From: an uncultured Oscillospiraceae bacterium
Lineage (GTDB): Bacteria > Bacillota > Clostridia > Oscillospirales > Oscillospiraceae
Assembly (NCBI GenBank): GCA_947589225.1
Contig: CANQBC010000003.1
Span: forward strand, 1-64,000
Reading direction: 5' to 3'
Length of the DNA stretch: 64,000 bases
This document shows positions 1 to 7,507 of this stretch, piece by piece. Below the pieces are notes generated by a model. The model was not told the DNA's origin and searched no databases. It saw only the letters and a program-made list of their open reading frames with translations. The translations under genes were made by a program, and so were the position numbers. The stretch's first letter is position 1. Each line of letters opens with the position of its first letter.

Positions 1-33
1 CCTTTATTCTCCTTGCTTCTATTTGGCTTTTGT

Positions 34-420
34 CTAAATAGCACTACTTTTGTGGGTTTTCAGATACGCCCTAGTATAGTAATTATCTACGGGCAACGTG
101 TATTTTATTTCCAAGGAGACCGGCTCAAGACATCTTTCATATTGAAAAATTTGACTGATACACTTAGCATCATAATACTGTCCAAGAATGGGAGATTTGG
201 GGATGTGAACAATCTCTTCGAAAACCCGTCTGAAAAGTTCACTTCTTATAGATGCCTGAAGCGAATCCACTTCATCCTCTTTTATGTGTTCTGATGCAAG
301 AAGCAGCTCTGCTTCAGATGCAGAATTGCATAAATGATTATTATTAATAAATTTAGCTAATTCCTGTACTTCATGCCGATATTCTTCTTGGCTTGAAAAT
401 CTATCACTATAAGATGTCAT
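34..420 (-). CDS. hypothetical protein of the AT-rich operon
   Basis: Unrecognised soluble protein of 128 residues from the ATG at 420; an upstream in-frame ATG at 453 would add 11 residues. It overlaps the 3' end of the decarboxylase gene by 14 bp, which indicates translational coupling and a shared function. It is acidic, largely helical by composition, with no signal peptide or membrane segment. A purine-rich AAGGAG sequence just after its stop (minus strand, about positions 10-20) looks like the ribosome binding site of a further operon gene outside the window. AT-rich like its neighbours and unlike the rest of the window, so probably horizontally acquired. Product unknown. Confidence 0.6.
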   Translation of the reverse strand: MTSYSDRFSSQEEYRHEVQELAKFINNNHLCNSASEAELLLASEHIKEDEVDSLQASIRSELFRRVFEEIVHIPKSPILGQYYDAKCISQIFQYERCLEPVSLEIKYTLPVDNYYTRAYLKTHKSSAI

Positions 421-1441
421 TACATAAACTCTCTTTCGGTATTTCATATGCATGAAGTGTACGAGCCATAGATGAAACGTAAGCTCCAGCTGGGAAAAAA
501 ACGAATTTCATCCCTTCCCTAGCCTCTTTAATCACTACTTCTTCACAAAATACGTCTCCCTCTAACAATGAATTGCCGCATATTCGGTATTTTATCCCCT
601 CTTGCGCTGAATTATTTAGCAGAATTGGAGTATGCCAATTAAACAAATTGAACTTAGACGAATCCAAGACTAACGTGTGAATGTCTTCTTTGATGTCAAC
701 TACAGATGTCACCAGAAAGCCATTATTTCCTATAAATGCTTGTCCGGGTTCGATCATAACCGAAATATTGGGATGCCTTTCCGAAAAATCGTTAATGATT
801 TTGCAATAATTTGTCCATTCCCCGTTAGCAATAAATTCATATGCACCCCCGCCAAAATCCACTTCCGTAAGCTCTTGTAAATACTGAGTTTCCAGCAAGG
901 ATTCCACATACTGAACCGAATCACGAAACGGATCCAAATCCTTATGATCAAAGTGATAATGTAATCTGCCGATTTTTACGTTCATTTTACTTAATAATTC
1001 CAGTTCTTTTTCTCCATAATTAGTTCCAAATCTGGAATTATCATTTGTATTTCGCACTCGAACTCCAATCGGAAGTCCTTCGACTTCTGATGAAAATTTC
1101 TGCACTTGATTTATTGAATCAAAATTTATATTTATTTTTGCTTTGAGTAATTTCTCAACATCAGGCTCGGTTAATCCTGGAATTGAGCAATATTTGCGCG
1201 TTTCCAGATCTTCAAATAGGCTCATCTCACTAATTGAAGAAAACTCCAGTCCATCTGCGTACTTCGAAATTGTTCGTACAACATCAGGGTTTCGATTTGC
1301 TTTCACAGAATACAGTATTTTAATTTGAGGATTCAAATATCCACGCATCTTGCGAAAGGCATCATATATTAACGTCTCGCTATAAACAATTGCAGGCGTA
1401 TCAGCACCATTAAGGTAATTTAATAATATATTATTCATCAT
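407..1441 (-). CDS. PLP-dependent fold-III decarboxylase (Orn/DAP decarboxylase family)
   Basis: A 344-residue alanine-racemase-fold decarboxylase. Near residue 47 the SVKAN motif supplies the Lys that binds pyridoxal phosphate; HYHF, FGGG and IEPGQA follow as the cofactor phosphate-binding segments, and CGNSLLEGD near residue 295 matches the Cys...Asp active-site motif of the ornithine/diaminopimelate/carboxynorspermidine decarboxylases. At 344 residues it is shorter than LysA (about 415) and nearer to carboxynorspermidine decarboxylases or decarboxylases of natural-product clusters. The ATG lies 6 bp after the permease stop. The substrate cannot be read from sequence. The context with two ABC-2 permeases suggests that it makes a small amine that is exported, but this is inference. 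Confidence 0.85.
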   Translation of the reverse strand: MMNNILLNYLNGADTPAIVYSETLIYDAFRKMRGYLNPQIKILYSVKANRNPDVVRTISKYADGLEFSSISEMSLFEDLETRKYCSIPGLTEPDVEKLLKAKININFDSINQVQKFSSEVEGLPIGVRVRNTNDNSRFGTNYGEKELELLSKMNVKIGRLHYHFDHKDLDPFRDSVQYVESLLETQYLQELTEVDFGGGAYEFIANGEWTNYCKIINDFSERHPNISVMIEPGQAFIGNNGFLVTSVVDIKEDIHTLVLDSSKFNLFNWHTPILLNNSAQEGIKYRICGNSLLEGDVFCEEVVIKEAREGMKFVFFPAGAYVSSMARTLHAYEIPKESLCNDIL

Positions 1442-1447
1442 TTTTAC

Positions 1448-2227
1448 TCATGTCCCCGTTCCGCCGTAATGCTTTAAACCTAAATACCACACTCTGGTCG
1501 ATAAAACGAAGAATACAATCGCCACCAAAGGAATTACCAGTAAAAGCTGCCAAGGTATTTGCCTAAATAACACCATTCCGGGAATAAATGCCACAATCCC
1601 AATCGGGAAAACCACTGTAAAGATTATTTGCAATATTTTTGGATAAATTGTCAACGGATACTTTGCAAACTCCTTTACTTCCATGGTAATATTTGCAACA
1701 TCTGCCTGTGCTATGGTAAAGAAGGAAAACGTTGATAAAATGATTGAAATTCCCAAATATATCAGACATCCCGATACAACAATGATTGGAAGCGCAAGAA
1801 AATAAATCGGAGGAATTCTCAATCTTATCCACGAATAGCATAATATTATTAACCCTGTTACTAATTCTCCCCACGAATCATCATCAAAGCTATCCATCAT
1901 AATCTGAAACAATGGTGATTCCGGTCTGACAAGGAAACGATCAAATTCGCCCCTTTGTATATAATATGGCAAAGTGATAGTATTAATAAAAAAGCAAGAC
2001 CACAGGGAGTACCCCACCAGGTTCAACCCATAAAAGAAAAGAAGCTGATTAAGCGACCAACCGTTGATGTCTTCAACAAAATCATAAATGAAAAACATCA
2101 TAAGTAATCCTGAAAGATATTCAACCAACACTCCCAGCACACCAAAAATAAAATCTTTATCATAAATCTCCAGTTCATCAAAATTAATCTTGAAAGATTT
2201 ACAAAAATACAGAAGCCTCTTCTTCAT
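1448..2227 (-). CDS. ABC-2 type transporter permease (COG3694-like)
   Basis: A 259-residue integral membrane protein with about six hydrophobic segments, an N-terminal basic stretch and a short Gly-rich C-terminus, matching the second permease of the paired ABC-2 systems (COG4587/COG3694, DUF990 family). It starts 4 bp after the first permease's stop with a strong GGGAGG binding site. It presumably dimerises with the neighbouring permease and needs an ATPase, which is not visible here. The cargo is unknown; location in an operon with a decarboxylase suggests a small-molecule product or self-protection export. Confidence 0.8.
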   Translation of the reverse strand: MKKRLLYFCKSFKINFDELEIYDKDFIFGVLGVLVEYLSGLLMMFFIYDFVEDINGWSLNQLLFFYGLNLVGYSLWSCFFINTITLPYYIQRGEFDRFLVRPESPLFQIMMDSFDDDSWGELVTGLIILCYSWIRLRIPPIYFLALPIIVVSGCLIYLGISIILSTFSFFTIAQADVANITMEVKEFAKYPLTIYPKILQIIFTVVFPIGIVAFIPGMVLFRQIPWQLLLVIPLVAIVFFVLSTRVWYLGLKHYGGTGT

Positions 2228-2231
2228 TATG

Positions 2232-3020
2232 TCAACCTCCCGAAATACTCAGTTTTTTCAACAAAACTTTCGAGGTGCAGGAATATATAACCAATAAAAG
2301 TACATTTACAATACAAATAATTGCCAACGCCTGCTTCCATTCACATTCTTTTCCCAGCAACACGTTTACCGGGATGTAATACATACTGGAGAATGGTAAG
2401 ATATCTAAAAATCCAATCAGCTTTTCCGGATAAAAACTTATAGGAAGCAATTCACCCGAAAGCAAAGCAATTATTGCTCCCGTTAACGTTCCAACGCCCC
2501 ATAGACTGGTAAAATATATACTTAGGACTCCAATATTCAACTCAAAGAGGAAAATAAAGAAATATGCCGAAAGTATAAATAAAATGCTTATTCCTATCCC
2601 GGGCAATGAGATATAAGGACTCGCAAAAACAAAAAACAAAACTATGTATGGTATTCCTCCCGATAGACAGGAATATAAATTCCTTCCTATAAAATTTCCT
2701 AACATTGTCCATTCCATACGAATCGGTTTTAACAAATATAAACCTATATCTCCTCGGATTACAAGCTGTGAATAAGTGTCAATGATTCCAAACGGATATA
2801 ACATAGACAATATACGCGTTAGCAAAATATAGGCCATCAATTCGTTAAACCGATAACCTTGGATAGAAGTTGCTCCGGAATAAATTGCTTTCCAAAGGAA
2901 ATAGTAAACCGTCAAAATTATTATGCTTGAAATAAACTTAACAACGGTTGCTGCAGAATATATTGAGTTTGCACGAAAACCTGCTCGAGATGATTTGTAT
3001 AGGTACAACAACTTCTGCAT
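2232..3020 (-). CDS. ABC-2 type transporter permease (COG4587-like)
   Basis: Polytopic permease (262 residues from the ATG at 3020, preferred because a GAGGGCG binding site lies just upstream; an alternative ATG is at 3035). Contains about six membrane spans and the conserved RGDIGLYLLKP segment typical of the first permease of COG4586/4587/3694 ABC exporters. In this family the ATPase gene normally precedes the two permeases. Here the upstream DNA shows only a short coding-like tail and then the phage cassette array, so the ATPase is missing, distant, or beyond position 1. AT-rich composition indicates a foreign origin. Confidence 0.8.
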   Translation of the reverse strand: MQKLLYLYKSSRAGFRANSIYSAATVVKFISSIIILTVYYFLWKAIYSGATSIQGYRFNELMAYILLTRILSMLYPFGIIDTYSQLVIRGDIGLYLLKPIRMEWTMLGNFIGRNLYSCLSGGIPYIVLFFVFASPYISLPGIGISILFILSAYFFIFLFELNIGVLSIYFTSLWGVGTLTGAIIALLSGELLPISFYPEKLIGFLDILPFSSMYYIPVNVLLGKECEWKQALAIICIVNVLLLVIYSCTSKVLLKKLSISGG

Positions 3021-3021
3021 C

Positions 3022-3069
3022 TCAATCGCCCTCATTAATACGTTTTTTTACCATCTCGGTGAAATTTGG
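3022..3069 (-). pseudogene. possible 3' remnant of the gene preceding the permeases
   Basis: The minus strand reads EPNFTEMVKKRINEGD then TGA, with the stop 1 bp before the permease ATG, as expected for an operon neighbour such as the missing ABC ATPase. The frame continues a little into the cassette, but base composition changes at about 3065-3072, where the phage-type GTTCGATT sequence begins. This is probably the truncated end of an AT-rich gene cut at the junction; the short length keeps confidence low. Confidence 0.35.
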
Positions 3070-3300
3070 TTCGATTTTCCGCCACAGATTCTCTTCGTGT
3101 TCAGTAGCTCTGGTAGCCGAGGGATTTTCTGTAGAGACAGCAGAGTAATGGAATTCTATTACCACGTCAATGGAGACCACGGCAATCTGACTTTCACTTG
3201 GACCGGCAATAGCGTCTCATGGTGGTCAAAGGAATCGGCAAACTTCCAATTGAACTCAGGGAATTCGGGAATGGTGTACCCATGGGTGGCCATCGGGTAA
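3070..3300 (+). CDS. tail-fibre C-terminal cassette D (plus orientation, no start)
   Basis: Open frame of 76 codons beginning with WFDFPPQILF at the GTTCGATT sequence and ending LTFTWTGNSVSWW ... MVYPWVAIG. This is the beta-strand-rich C-terminal domain seen at the ends of clostridial phage fibre or collar proteins: an FDFxP start, an internal T-G-N-S/T-V-S-W strand and a terminal aromatic-x-A-I-G. It has no ribosome binding site or start of its own; the frame upstream only continues antisense to the permease. It converges on cassette A with 7 bp between their stops. It is presumably expressed only when recombined behind a constant fibre gene. Confidence 0.6.
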   Translation, partial: FDFPPQILFVFSSSGSRGIFCRDSRVMEFYYHVNGDHGNLTFTWTGNSVSWWSKESANFQLNSGNSGMVYPWVAIG

Positions 3301-3307
3301 GGCGCAC

Positions 3308-3595
3308 TTATTCAATGGCTATCCAATAATATGTACTTTTCGATTGATTCAGCTGGCGGAATGCGCTGTCATCGTACCATAATACAGCTTTACCTCCGTC
3401 CTCTTTTTTACCCCGTCTCTTATCACTATAACCAAAGCCGGAGGGGTAATTGTCAAGGATAAAGGCGTCTGGAAGCACACAAGGATTTACTAAATAACGA
3501 AAATCATACGATGTGATAGTCCACCCTGCTCCTGACATTTGGGCATATGGGGTCTCGTACCCGTAAATCCAAACCAAGCGCGGCACAAAATCGAA
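3308..3595 (-). CDS. tail-fibre C-terminal cassette A (minus orientation)
   Basis: Ninety-five codons from FDFVPRLVWIYG to YYWIAIE. Same architecture as cassettes B, C and D: FDFxP at the head, and an aromatic-rich strand closing the domain after a Q-L-N motif. The head overlaps the stop region of cassette B (TAA, then ACGTTCGATTTTGTGCC). No ribosome binding site; a GTG falls within the head, but a separate start is unlikely. Interior sequence is unrelated to the other cassettes, as expected for alternative receptor-binding tips. Confidence 0.6.
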   Translation of the reverse strand, partial: FDFVPRLVWIYGYETPYAQMSGAGWTITSYDFRYLVNPCVLPDAFILDNYPSGFGYSDKRRGKKEDGGKAVLWYDDSAFRQLNQSKSTYYWIAIE

Positions 3596-3598
3596 CGT

Positions 3599-3835
3599 TT
3601 AGCCGATACCGATGAATTTGTACGTCCGGCCTTCTTCATTGCGCTGCTCGTCCGAACCATATGAGCTGTAGTAAGTCGCTTCAGACCCGGCATAGGAAAA
3701 ACAGATTGTACTGTAGTCACCAGGGGAATAAAGCTTTGTTGTGCCCCACGGGATGGGAAATGGAAACGTATCATATCTCGGGCGCACGTCTGCGTTATCT
3801 TCGCAGATTACGAAGAGCAATGGCACAGAATCGAA
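3599..3835 (-). CDS. tail-fibre C-terminal cassette B (minus orientation)
   Basis: Seventy-eight codons from FDSVPLLFVICEDN to YKFIGIG. The head sequence (CCGTTCGATTCTGTGCC) overlaps the TAA of cassette C, so cassettes are packed end to end with no spacer. An ATG at 3850 lies 15 bp before the head and falls inside cassette C's last codons, so it is probably accidental. The body (PRYDTFPFPIPWG) is unlike that of A, C and D, whereas head and tail are conserved. Confidence 0.6.
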   Translation of the reverse strand, partial: FDSVPLLFVICEDNADVRPRYDTFPFPIPWGTTKLYSPGDYSTICFSYAGSEATYYSSYGSDEQRNEEGRTYKFIGIG

Positions 3836-3839
3836 CGGT

Positions 3840-4163
3840 TTAACCAGCAATTAACCAGCGATATTTGACTCCCTCTTTGTTTAGCTGAGCAGAATTGCTA
3901 CTTGCATTATAAAACTCTACCGTCAGATGATCTTCTGATGCCCGCGCATAAGTCTCATAGACTACCCCATAGGCTATCCAGCCGGGCGATGCTTTCTCCC
4001 ATGCATCAGATACGAAAAATGCAGTATAACTGGTCGTAAGCGCGTCAGGCGCACCGATAATTGGAACCTGAGACAGCAAATCATTGTCCTCATTTCTGTG
4101 ATCCCCAAGAAGTATGCGGCCGTTTTCCTCGAACATGATGAGTAACCGCGGTGCGAAATCGAA
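3840..4163 (-). CDS. tail-fibre C-terminal cassette C (minus orientation)
   Basis: One hundred and seven codons from FDFAPRLLIMFEENG to KYRWLIAG; it carries the family's H-L-T-V-E-F-Y-N strand and a Q-L-N motif before the final aromatic strand. It is the cassette nearest the recombinase. Reading upstream on the minus strand the frame closes at a TGA within about 60 bp, so no constant fibre gene is joined to it in this arrangement. An ATG at 4136 is internal to the domain. Confidence 0.6.
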   Translation of the reverse strand, partial: FDFAPRLLIMFEENGRILLGDHRNEDNDLLSQVPIIGAPDALTTSYTAFFVSDAWEKASPGWIAYGVVYETYARASEDHLTVEFYNASSNSAQLNKEGVKYRWLIAG

Positions 4164-4287
4164 CGTTATTCCCCGCTTCTCCCGGGGGCGGCGGGGCGGA
4201 CGGACTCACTCTCCGATTCGCCAAATTCCCCCATTTTGTGCGGGATATGGGCTCATATCCTGCACGGTTTTGGGCGGGGTTCAAAAC

Positions 4288-4926
4288 TCAGGCGATATAT
4301 GACACCTTTTCCCGCACGGCGGGCGGCTCGTAGAGGCCCCGGGACTGAGCGAAGCGGACAAGAGTGGAGCGGTCGACGTGGAGGAGCCGTGCGATTTGTG
4401 CCCAGTTGGTGCCCTCCGCCCGGAGGATGCGTATGGCCTCCTCCTTTCCGGTGAGCTTGACGGACTTGTTGAGGGCCCCGGCGGGGCGGCCCAGGCGGAC
4501 GCCCTCGGCACGCTTGCGATCCAGGGCCTCCTTGGTGCGCTGGCTGATGAGGTCGCGCTCGATCTCGGCCGACAAGCCAAAGGCGAAGGCCAGAACCTTG
4601 GACTGGATGTCCTCGCCCAGGCGGTAGTTGTCCTTGATGGTCCAGACCCGGACGCCCTTCCGCATACATTCCGACAAAATCTCCATGATCATGAAGAGCG
4701 ACCGGCCCAGCCGGGAGAGCTCAGCGCATAGGATGAGGTCCCCCTCGTGGACGTCCTTCAGGAGCGCGCCCAATTTGCGCTTGTCCGGGGCCTTGGTGCC
4801 GCTGATGGTTTCCTCGATCCAGCCGTCCACGGTGAGGGCGTTGGACTCGCAGAAGCGGAGGATCTCAAAGCGCTGGTTTTCCACCGTCTGTTTGTCGGTG
4901 GAGACGCGAATATATCCGTAAGTCAT
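4288..4926 (-). CDS. serine recombinase / DNA invertase (Hin-Gin-Min-Pin family)
   Basis: A 212-residue small serine recombinase. GYIRVSTDKQT near residue 4 contains the nucleophilic Ser9; the LSRLGRS region and the E-R-D-L-I-S-x-R-T-K-E-A-L helix are the resolvase/invertase signature, and residues about 145-200 form the HTH DNA-binding domain after GRPAGALNKS. Size and layout match phage and bacterial invertases rather than large integrases. It lies 125 bp from cassette C, and its likely role is inversion between GTTCGATT-type sites in the cassettes to switch the fibre tip. It diverges from the 4963 tail gene with only 36 bp between starts; the binding site is AAAGGA. Confidence 0.85.
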   Translation of the reverse strand: MTYGYIRVSTDKQTVENQRFEILRFCESNALTVDGWIEETISGTKAPDKRKLGALLKDVHEGDLILCAELSRLGRSLFMIMEILSECMRKGVRVWTIKDNYRLGEDIQSKVLAFAFGLSAEIERDLISQRTKEALDRKRAEGVRLGRPAGALNKSVKLTGKEEAIRILRAEGTNWAQIARLLHVDRSTLVRFAQSRGLYEPPAVREKVSYIA

Positions 4927-4962
4927 TTTTTATCAATCCTTTCATTTTTTTAGGAGGTACTT

Positions 4963-5703
4963 ATGAAAATCATTTACAAGGAGCCCAACCCCTCCGGGGC
5001 GTACCCGCCCATCCAGGAGGGGAGCTACACCCGGGTACCGTCCGGGATGGCTGAGTGGCCGGAGGAGCTGGAGACGGACCGCTTCTACCAGTACAACGGG
5101 TTCGTCAAGCTCAGCTTCGACGGGGACCGGGTGGCGTCCTGCGAGCCGGACGTGGAGGCGTGGGAGGCCTGGAAGGCGTCCCTGCCCCCGGAGCCGGAAC
5201 CGGAGCCGGAGCCGGAGAGCGAGCTGGAGCAGATCAAGACAAAGATCGCGGTCATGTCGGCAAACCAGGCGCCGGTGATGGCGGCGGCCAGGGCCTACGC
5301 CATGACGGCGGTGTCCATCCCGGACACACAGGCGCTGGACATGGCGGCCCTGTTCCCCTCCTGGGCTCAGGTGCTGGAGGAGGGCGCGGAGCTGCCCCAG
5401 GGCCGCATCATCGAGAAGGACGGAACCCTCTACCGGGTGGTGCAGACGGTGACGCCGGCGGCCCACCAGGTTCCCGGCGGAGAGGGGATGCTGGCCATTT
5501 ACCGGCCCATCGATCGGGAACACGCCGGCACGGTGGACGATCCCATCCCGTGGGTCTACGGGATGGATTGTCTGGCCGGCAAGGTGTACAGCTACAACGG
5601 CGGCCTCTACCGGGTCGCCGATGGAGGCAATATGATCCCCTGCGTCTGGGCGCCGGACACTCCGGGCCTGTGGCAATGGGAGAAAATCACAAAGGAGGAC
5701 TAA
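4963..5703 (+). CDS. phage tail protein with C-terminal carbohydrate-binding-like region
   Basis: A 246-residue protein. The N-terminal part (about 1-85) is a tail-type domain, followed by a (Pro-Glu) repeat linker near residues 78-90. A helical segment rich in Ala and Met follows, and then a C-terminal region (about 150-246) with repeated W/Y-G-x-x-Y-x-x-G-G-x-Y-R-V elements resembling carbohydrate-binding module 5/12 repeats of chitinases. Such proteins lie between fibre and lysis genes in clostridial prophages. Strong AGGAGG at 8 bp before the ATG. It starts a colinear run with the holin (3 bp gap), so it belongs to the late operon. Confidence 0.65.
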   Translation: MKIIYKEPNPSGAYPPIQEGSYTRVPSGMAEWPEELETDRFYQYNGFVKLSFDGDRVASCEPDVEAWEAWKASLPPEPEPEPEPESELEQIKTKIAVMSANQAPVMAAARAYAMTAVSIPDTQALDMAALFPSWAQVLEEGAELPQGRIIEKDGTLYRVVQTVTPAAHQVPGGEGMLAIYRPIDREHAGTVDDPIPWVYGMDCLAGKVYSYNGGLYRVADGGNMIPCVWAPDTPGLWQWEKITKED

Positions 5704-5706
5704 AAA

Positions 5707-6153
5707 ATGAAAGAAAACGCGTTGAAACTGATGCTGGCGGCCGTGGGGGCCGCCCTGGGGGTGTACTTCCGGGAGCTCATCGGCCCGGTGGTGGTGCTCA
5801 TCCTGGTGATGGTGCTGGACTACATATCCGGCATGGCCGACGCCTGGGCCAGCAAGGCTCTGAGCTCCAAGGTGGGACTTCTGGGCCTGGTGAAGAAGCT
5901 CTGTTACATGATCGCCGTAGCCGTGGCGGTCATCGTCGACTGGATCATTCAGACCGCCGCCGCAAAGGCGGGACTGGATATGGGGAACTTCTACGCCTTC
6001 GGCCTGCTGGTGACCATCTGGCTCATCCTCAATGAGTGCATTTCGATTTTGGAGAATTTGAGTGAGCTGGGCGTCCCCCTCCCGGCGTTTTTGGTCAAGA
6101 TCGTGGAGAAGCTGCGGAAGGAAACGGAGGACAAGGGGGCCAATGACACATGA
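5707..6153 (+). CDS. phage holin (toxin secretion/phage lysis holin family)
   Basis: A 148-residue membrane protein with about three hydrophobic segments (residues roughly 5-22, 25-42, 65-85 and a weaker one near 100-120) and a charged C-terminus (EKLRKETEDKG). The pattern and the S-G-M-A-D-A-W-A-S-K-A-L-S-S-K-V-G-L-L-G stretch match the Phage_holin_4 (TcdE/UtxA/Cph1) family. It would permeabilise the membrane and release the endolysin. Stop and the next small ORF overlap as ATGA. Confidence 0.85.
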   Translation: MKENALKLMLAAVGAALGVYFRELIGPVVVLILVMVLDYISGMADAWASKALSSKVGLLGLVKKLCYMIAVAVAVIVDWIIQTAAAKAGLDMGNFYAFGLLVTIWLILNECISILENLSELGVPLPAFLVKIVEKLRKETEDKGANDT

Positions 6154-6221
6154 CCGGAGATGATCTGTGGATCAAGGCAGCCGCTGTCATTCCGGGCTGT
6201 GTCGGAGGGCGAGGCGTATGA
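6150..6221 (+). CDS. 23-codon ORF coupled between holin and endolysin
   Basis: ATG overlaps the holin stop (ATGA) and its own TGA overlaps the endolysin ATG (ATGA). The peptide begins MTGDDLWIKAAAVIPG and ends GGRGV. Two perfect stop/start overlaps on each side argue for translational coupling rather than chance, but no family is recognised. It may be a regulatory leader for lysin translation or a micro-holin accessory. Confidence 0.4.
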   Translation: MTGDDLWIKAAAVIPGCVGGRGV

Positions 6222-6904
6222 GCTGGGTCGACGAGGTTCTGGCAATTGCCAGAGGGGAGATCGGCACCACCGAATGGCCGTCCGGGAGCAACAAGGTCAA
6301 GTACAACACCTGGTACTACGGGCGGGAGGTCTCGGGGGCCGCGTACCCCTGGTGTATGGCCTTTGTGGAGTGGGTGTTCAACGCGGCGGGACACGCCCTG
6401 CCCTTTAAGACGGCGTCGTGCTCGGCGCTGCTCAATTGGTACAAGTCCTACAAGCCGGGGTGCGTGGTGGCAAAGCCTATGCGCGGGGCCGTCGTGATCT
6501 ACAACTTCGGTCACACGGGCATAGTGGACGCCGTAAACGCCGACGGGAGCTTTTACGCTGTGGAGGGCAATACGTCATCCAATTTGGCGGGGAGCCAGTC
6601 AAACGGCGGCGGGGTGTTCCGGCCGCTGAGGTACATGAGTCAGGTGACGAAATTTATAATTCCGTTTGAAATTGTGACGGAGGAGGGAGACATCGATATG
6701 ACGGGCGAGGAGATCGTCAGGAAGATCAACGAGTACACGTCGACGCTCAAGGTGCCGGACTGGGCGAAGGGAGAGCTTCAGGAGGCCGTGGAGCTGGGCA
6801 TCACAGACGGGTCGAACCCCACGGGGCTTATACCCCGCTACCAGGCGGCCATTATGGCAAAGCGGGCGGCGCTGGCCCTCAACGGCAAGTCCGCCGTAGA
6901 ATGA
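6218..6904 (+). CDS. phage endolysin with CHAP amidase/endopeptidase domain
   Basis: A 228-residue lysin from the ATG at 6218 (GGAGG upstream). Residues about 1-125 form a CHAP domain: AYPWCMAFVEWVF holds the catalytic Cys, FGHTGIVDAV the His, and VEGNTS the third polar residue. A C-terminal 55-residue segment (VPDWAKGELQEAVELGITDG) resembles the SLH-like wall-binding modules of clostridial lysins. It cleaves peptidoglycan once the holin opens the membrane. No signal peptide, consistent with holin dependence. Confidence 0.85.
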   Translation: MSWVDEVLAIARGEIGTTEWPSGSNKVKYNTWYYGREVSGAAYPWCMAFVEWVFNAAGHALPFKTASCSALLNWYKSYKPGCVVAKPMRGAVVIYNFGHTGIVDAVNADGSFYAVEGNTSSNLAGSQSNGGGVFRPLRYMSQVTKFIIPFEIVTEEGDIDMTGEEIVRKINEYTSTLKVPDWAKGELQEAVELGITDGSNPTGLIPRYQAAIMAKRAALALNGKSAVE

Positions 6905-6966
6905 CATCTCCCGGCGGCGTTCCTGCGGAGCGCGGCCGGTGCGGATGAGATAAACAACACATAAGC

Positions 6967-6999
6967 AAAGCCCACCTTGTTTTTGCAAGGTGGGCTTTT
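6967..6999 (+). terminator. intrinsic terminator of the lysis operon
   Basis: Stem AAAGCCCACCTTG / CAAGGTGGGCTTTT with a T-rich loop and trailing T's; it also abuts the stop of the minus-strand HTH gene at 7001, so it probably ends both transcripts. Confidence 0.8.
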
Positions 7000-7000
7000 G

Positions 7001-7495
7001 TCATATTAGGTCGTGAGGATCGACGCCAAGGGCATCTGCGAGGGCCAAAAAATTCTTTGCGGTCAAGTTTTCGGTTGAAGAAGAACCGGATTCCACGCGC
7101 TGGATTTGCCGGATGTTCACGCCGGATTTTTCGGCAAGCTGCTGTTGGGTGAGACCGGCGGAGATGCGGGCCGCACGGATAGTCATGGCGTTTGTGGACG
7201 GCAGCTCCGGGTGGACGCCTGGGGCGTATGATTCACGGAACTCCCCAAAGTAGCCGTGCTCTCCGGCCTGTAATGGGTGTTTGCCGGACTTTGACGGGTA
7301 GACAACAATGCCGTCAGTGTTGCAGATGTTGCCCCAGCTGTCCTGGCGGTACTCAAACCAATCCTGGTCGTTTGGTCCTTTGGCGTAGCGGATAGTCCTT
7401 TTTGCGGGGTCAGGTTCGCTGTCACTTGTCACGTCCTTAAACTGGACGTTTACGAGGCCGGGGTAGTGGATGCGGTAATGATTGATTTTGATCAT
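7001..7495 (-). CDS. XRE-family regulator with C-terminal HTH
   Basis: A 164-residue protein whose C-terminal 60 residues (MTIRAARISAGLTQQQLAEK ... GVDPHDLI) are a Cro/C1-type helix-turn-helix. The N-terminal 100 residues are Tyr/Trp/Asp-rich and unrecognised. HTH at the C-terminus is the reverse of the usual repressor layout and resembles antitoxin-like regulators. Second gene of a two-gene minus-strand operon with the 7508 ORF (12 bp gap), likely autoregulating the 7967-7995 promoter. Confidence 0.7.
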   Translation of the reverse strand: MIKINHYRIHYPGLVNVQFKDVTSDSEPDPAKRTIRYAKGPNDQDWFEYRQDSWGNICNTDGIVVYPSKSGKHPLQAGEHGYFGEFRESYAPGVHPELPSTNAMTIRAARISAGLTQQQLAEKSGVNIRQIQRVESGSSSTENLTAKNFLALADALGVDPHDLI

Positions 7496-7507
7496 CTTGC
7501 TTCCTCC

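Noticed and set aside
2923-3069. N-terminal extension of cassette D
   Set aside because: Antisense to the permease gene and AT-rich; only the part from 3070 has the fibre-domain pattern.
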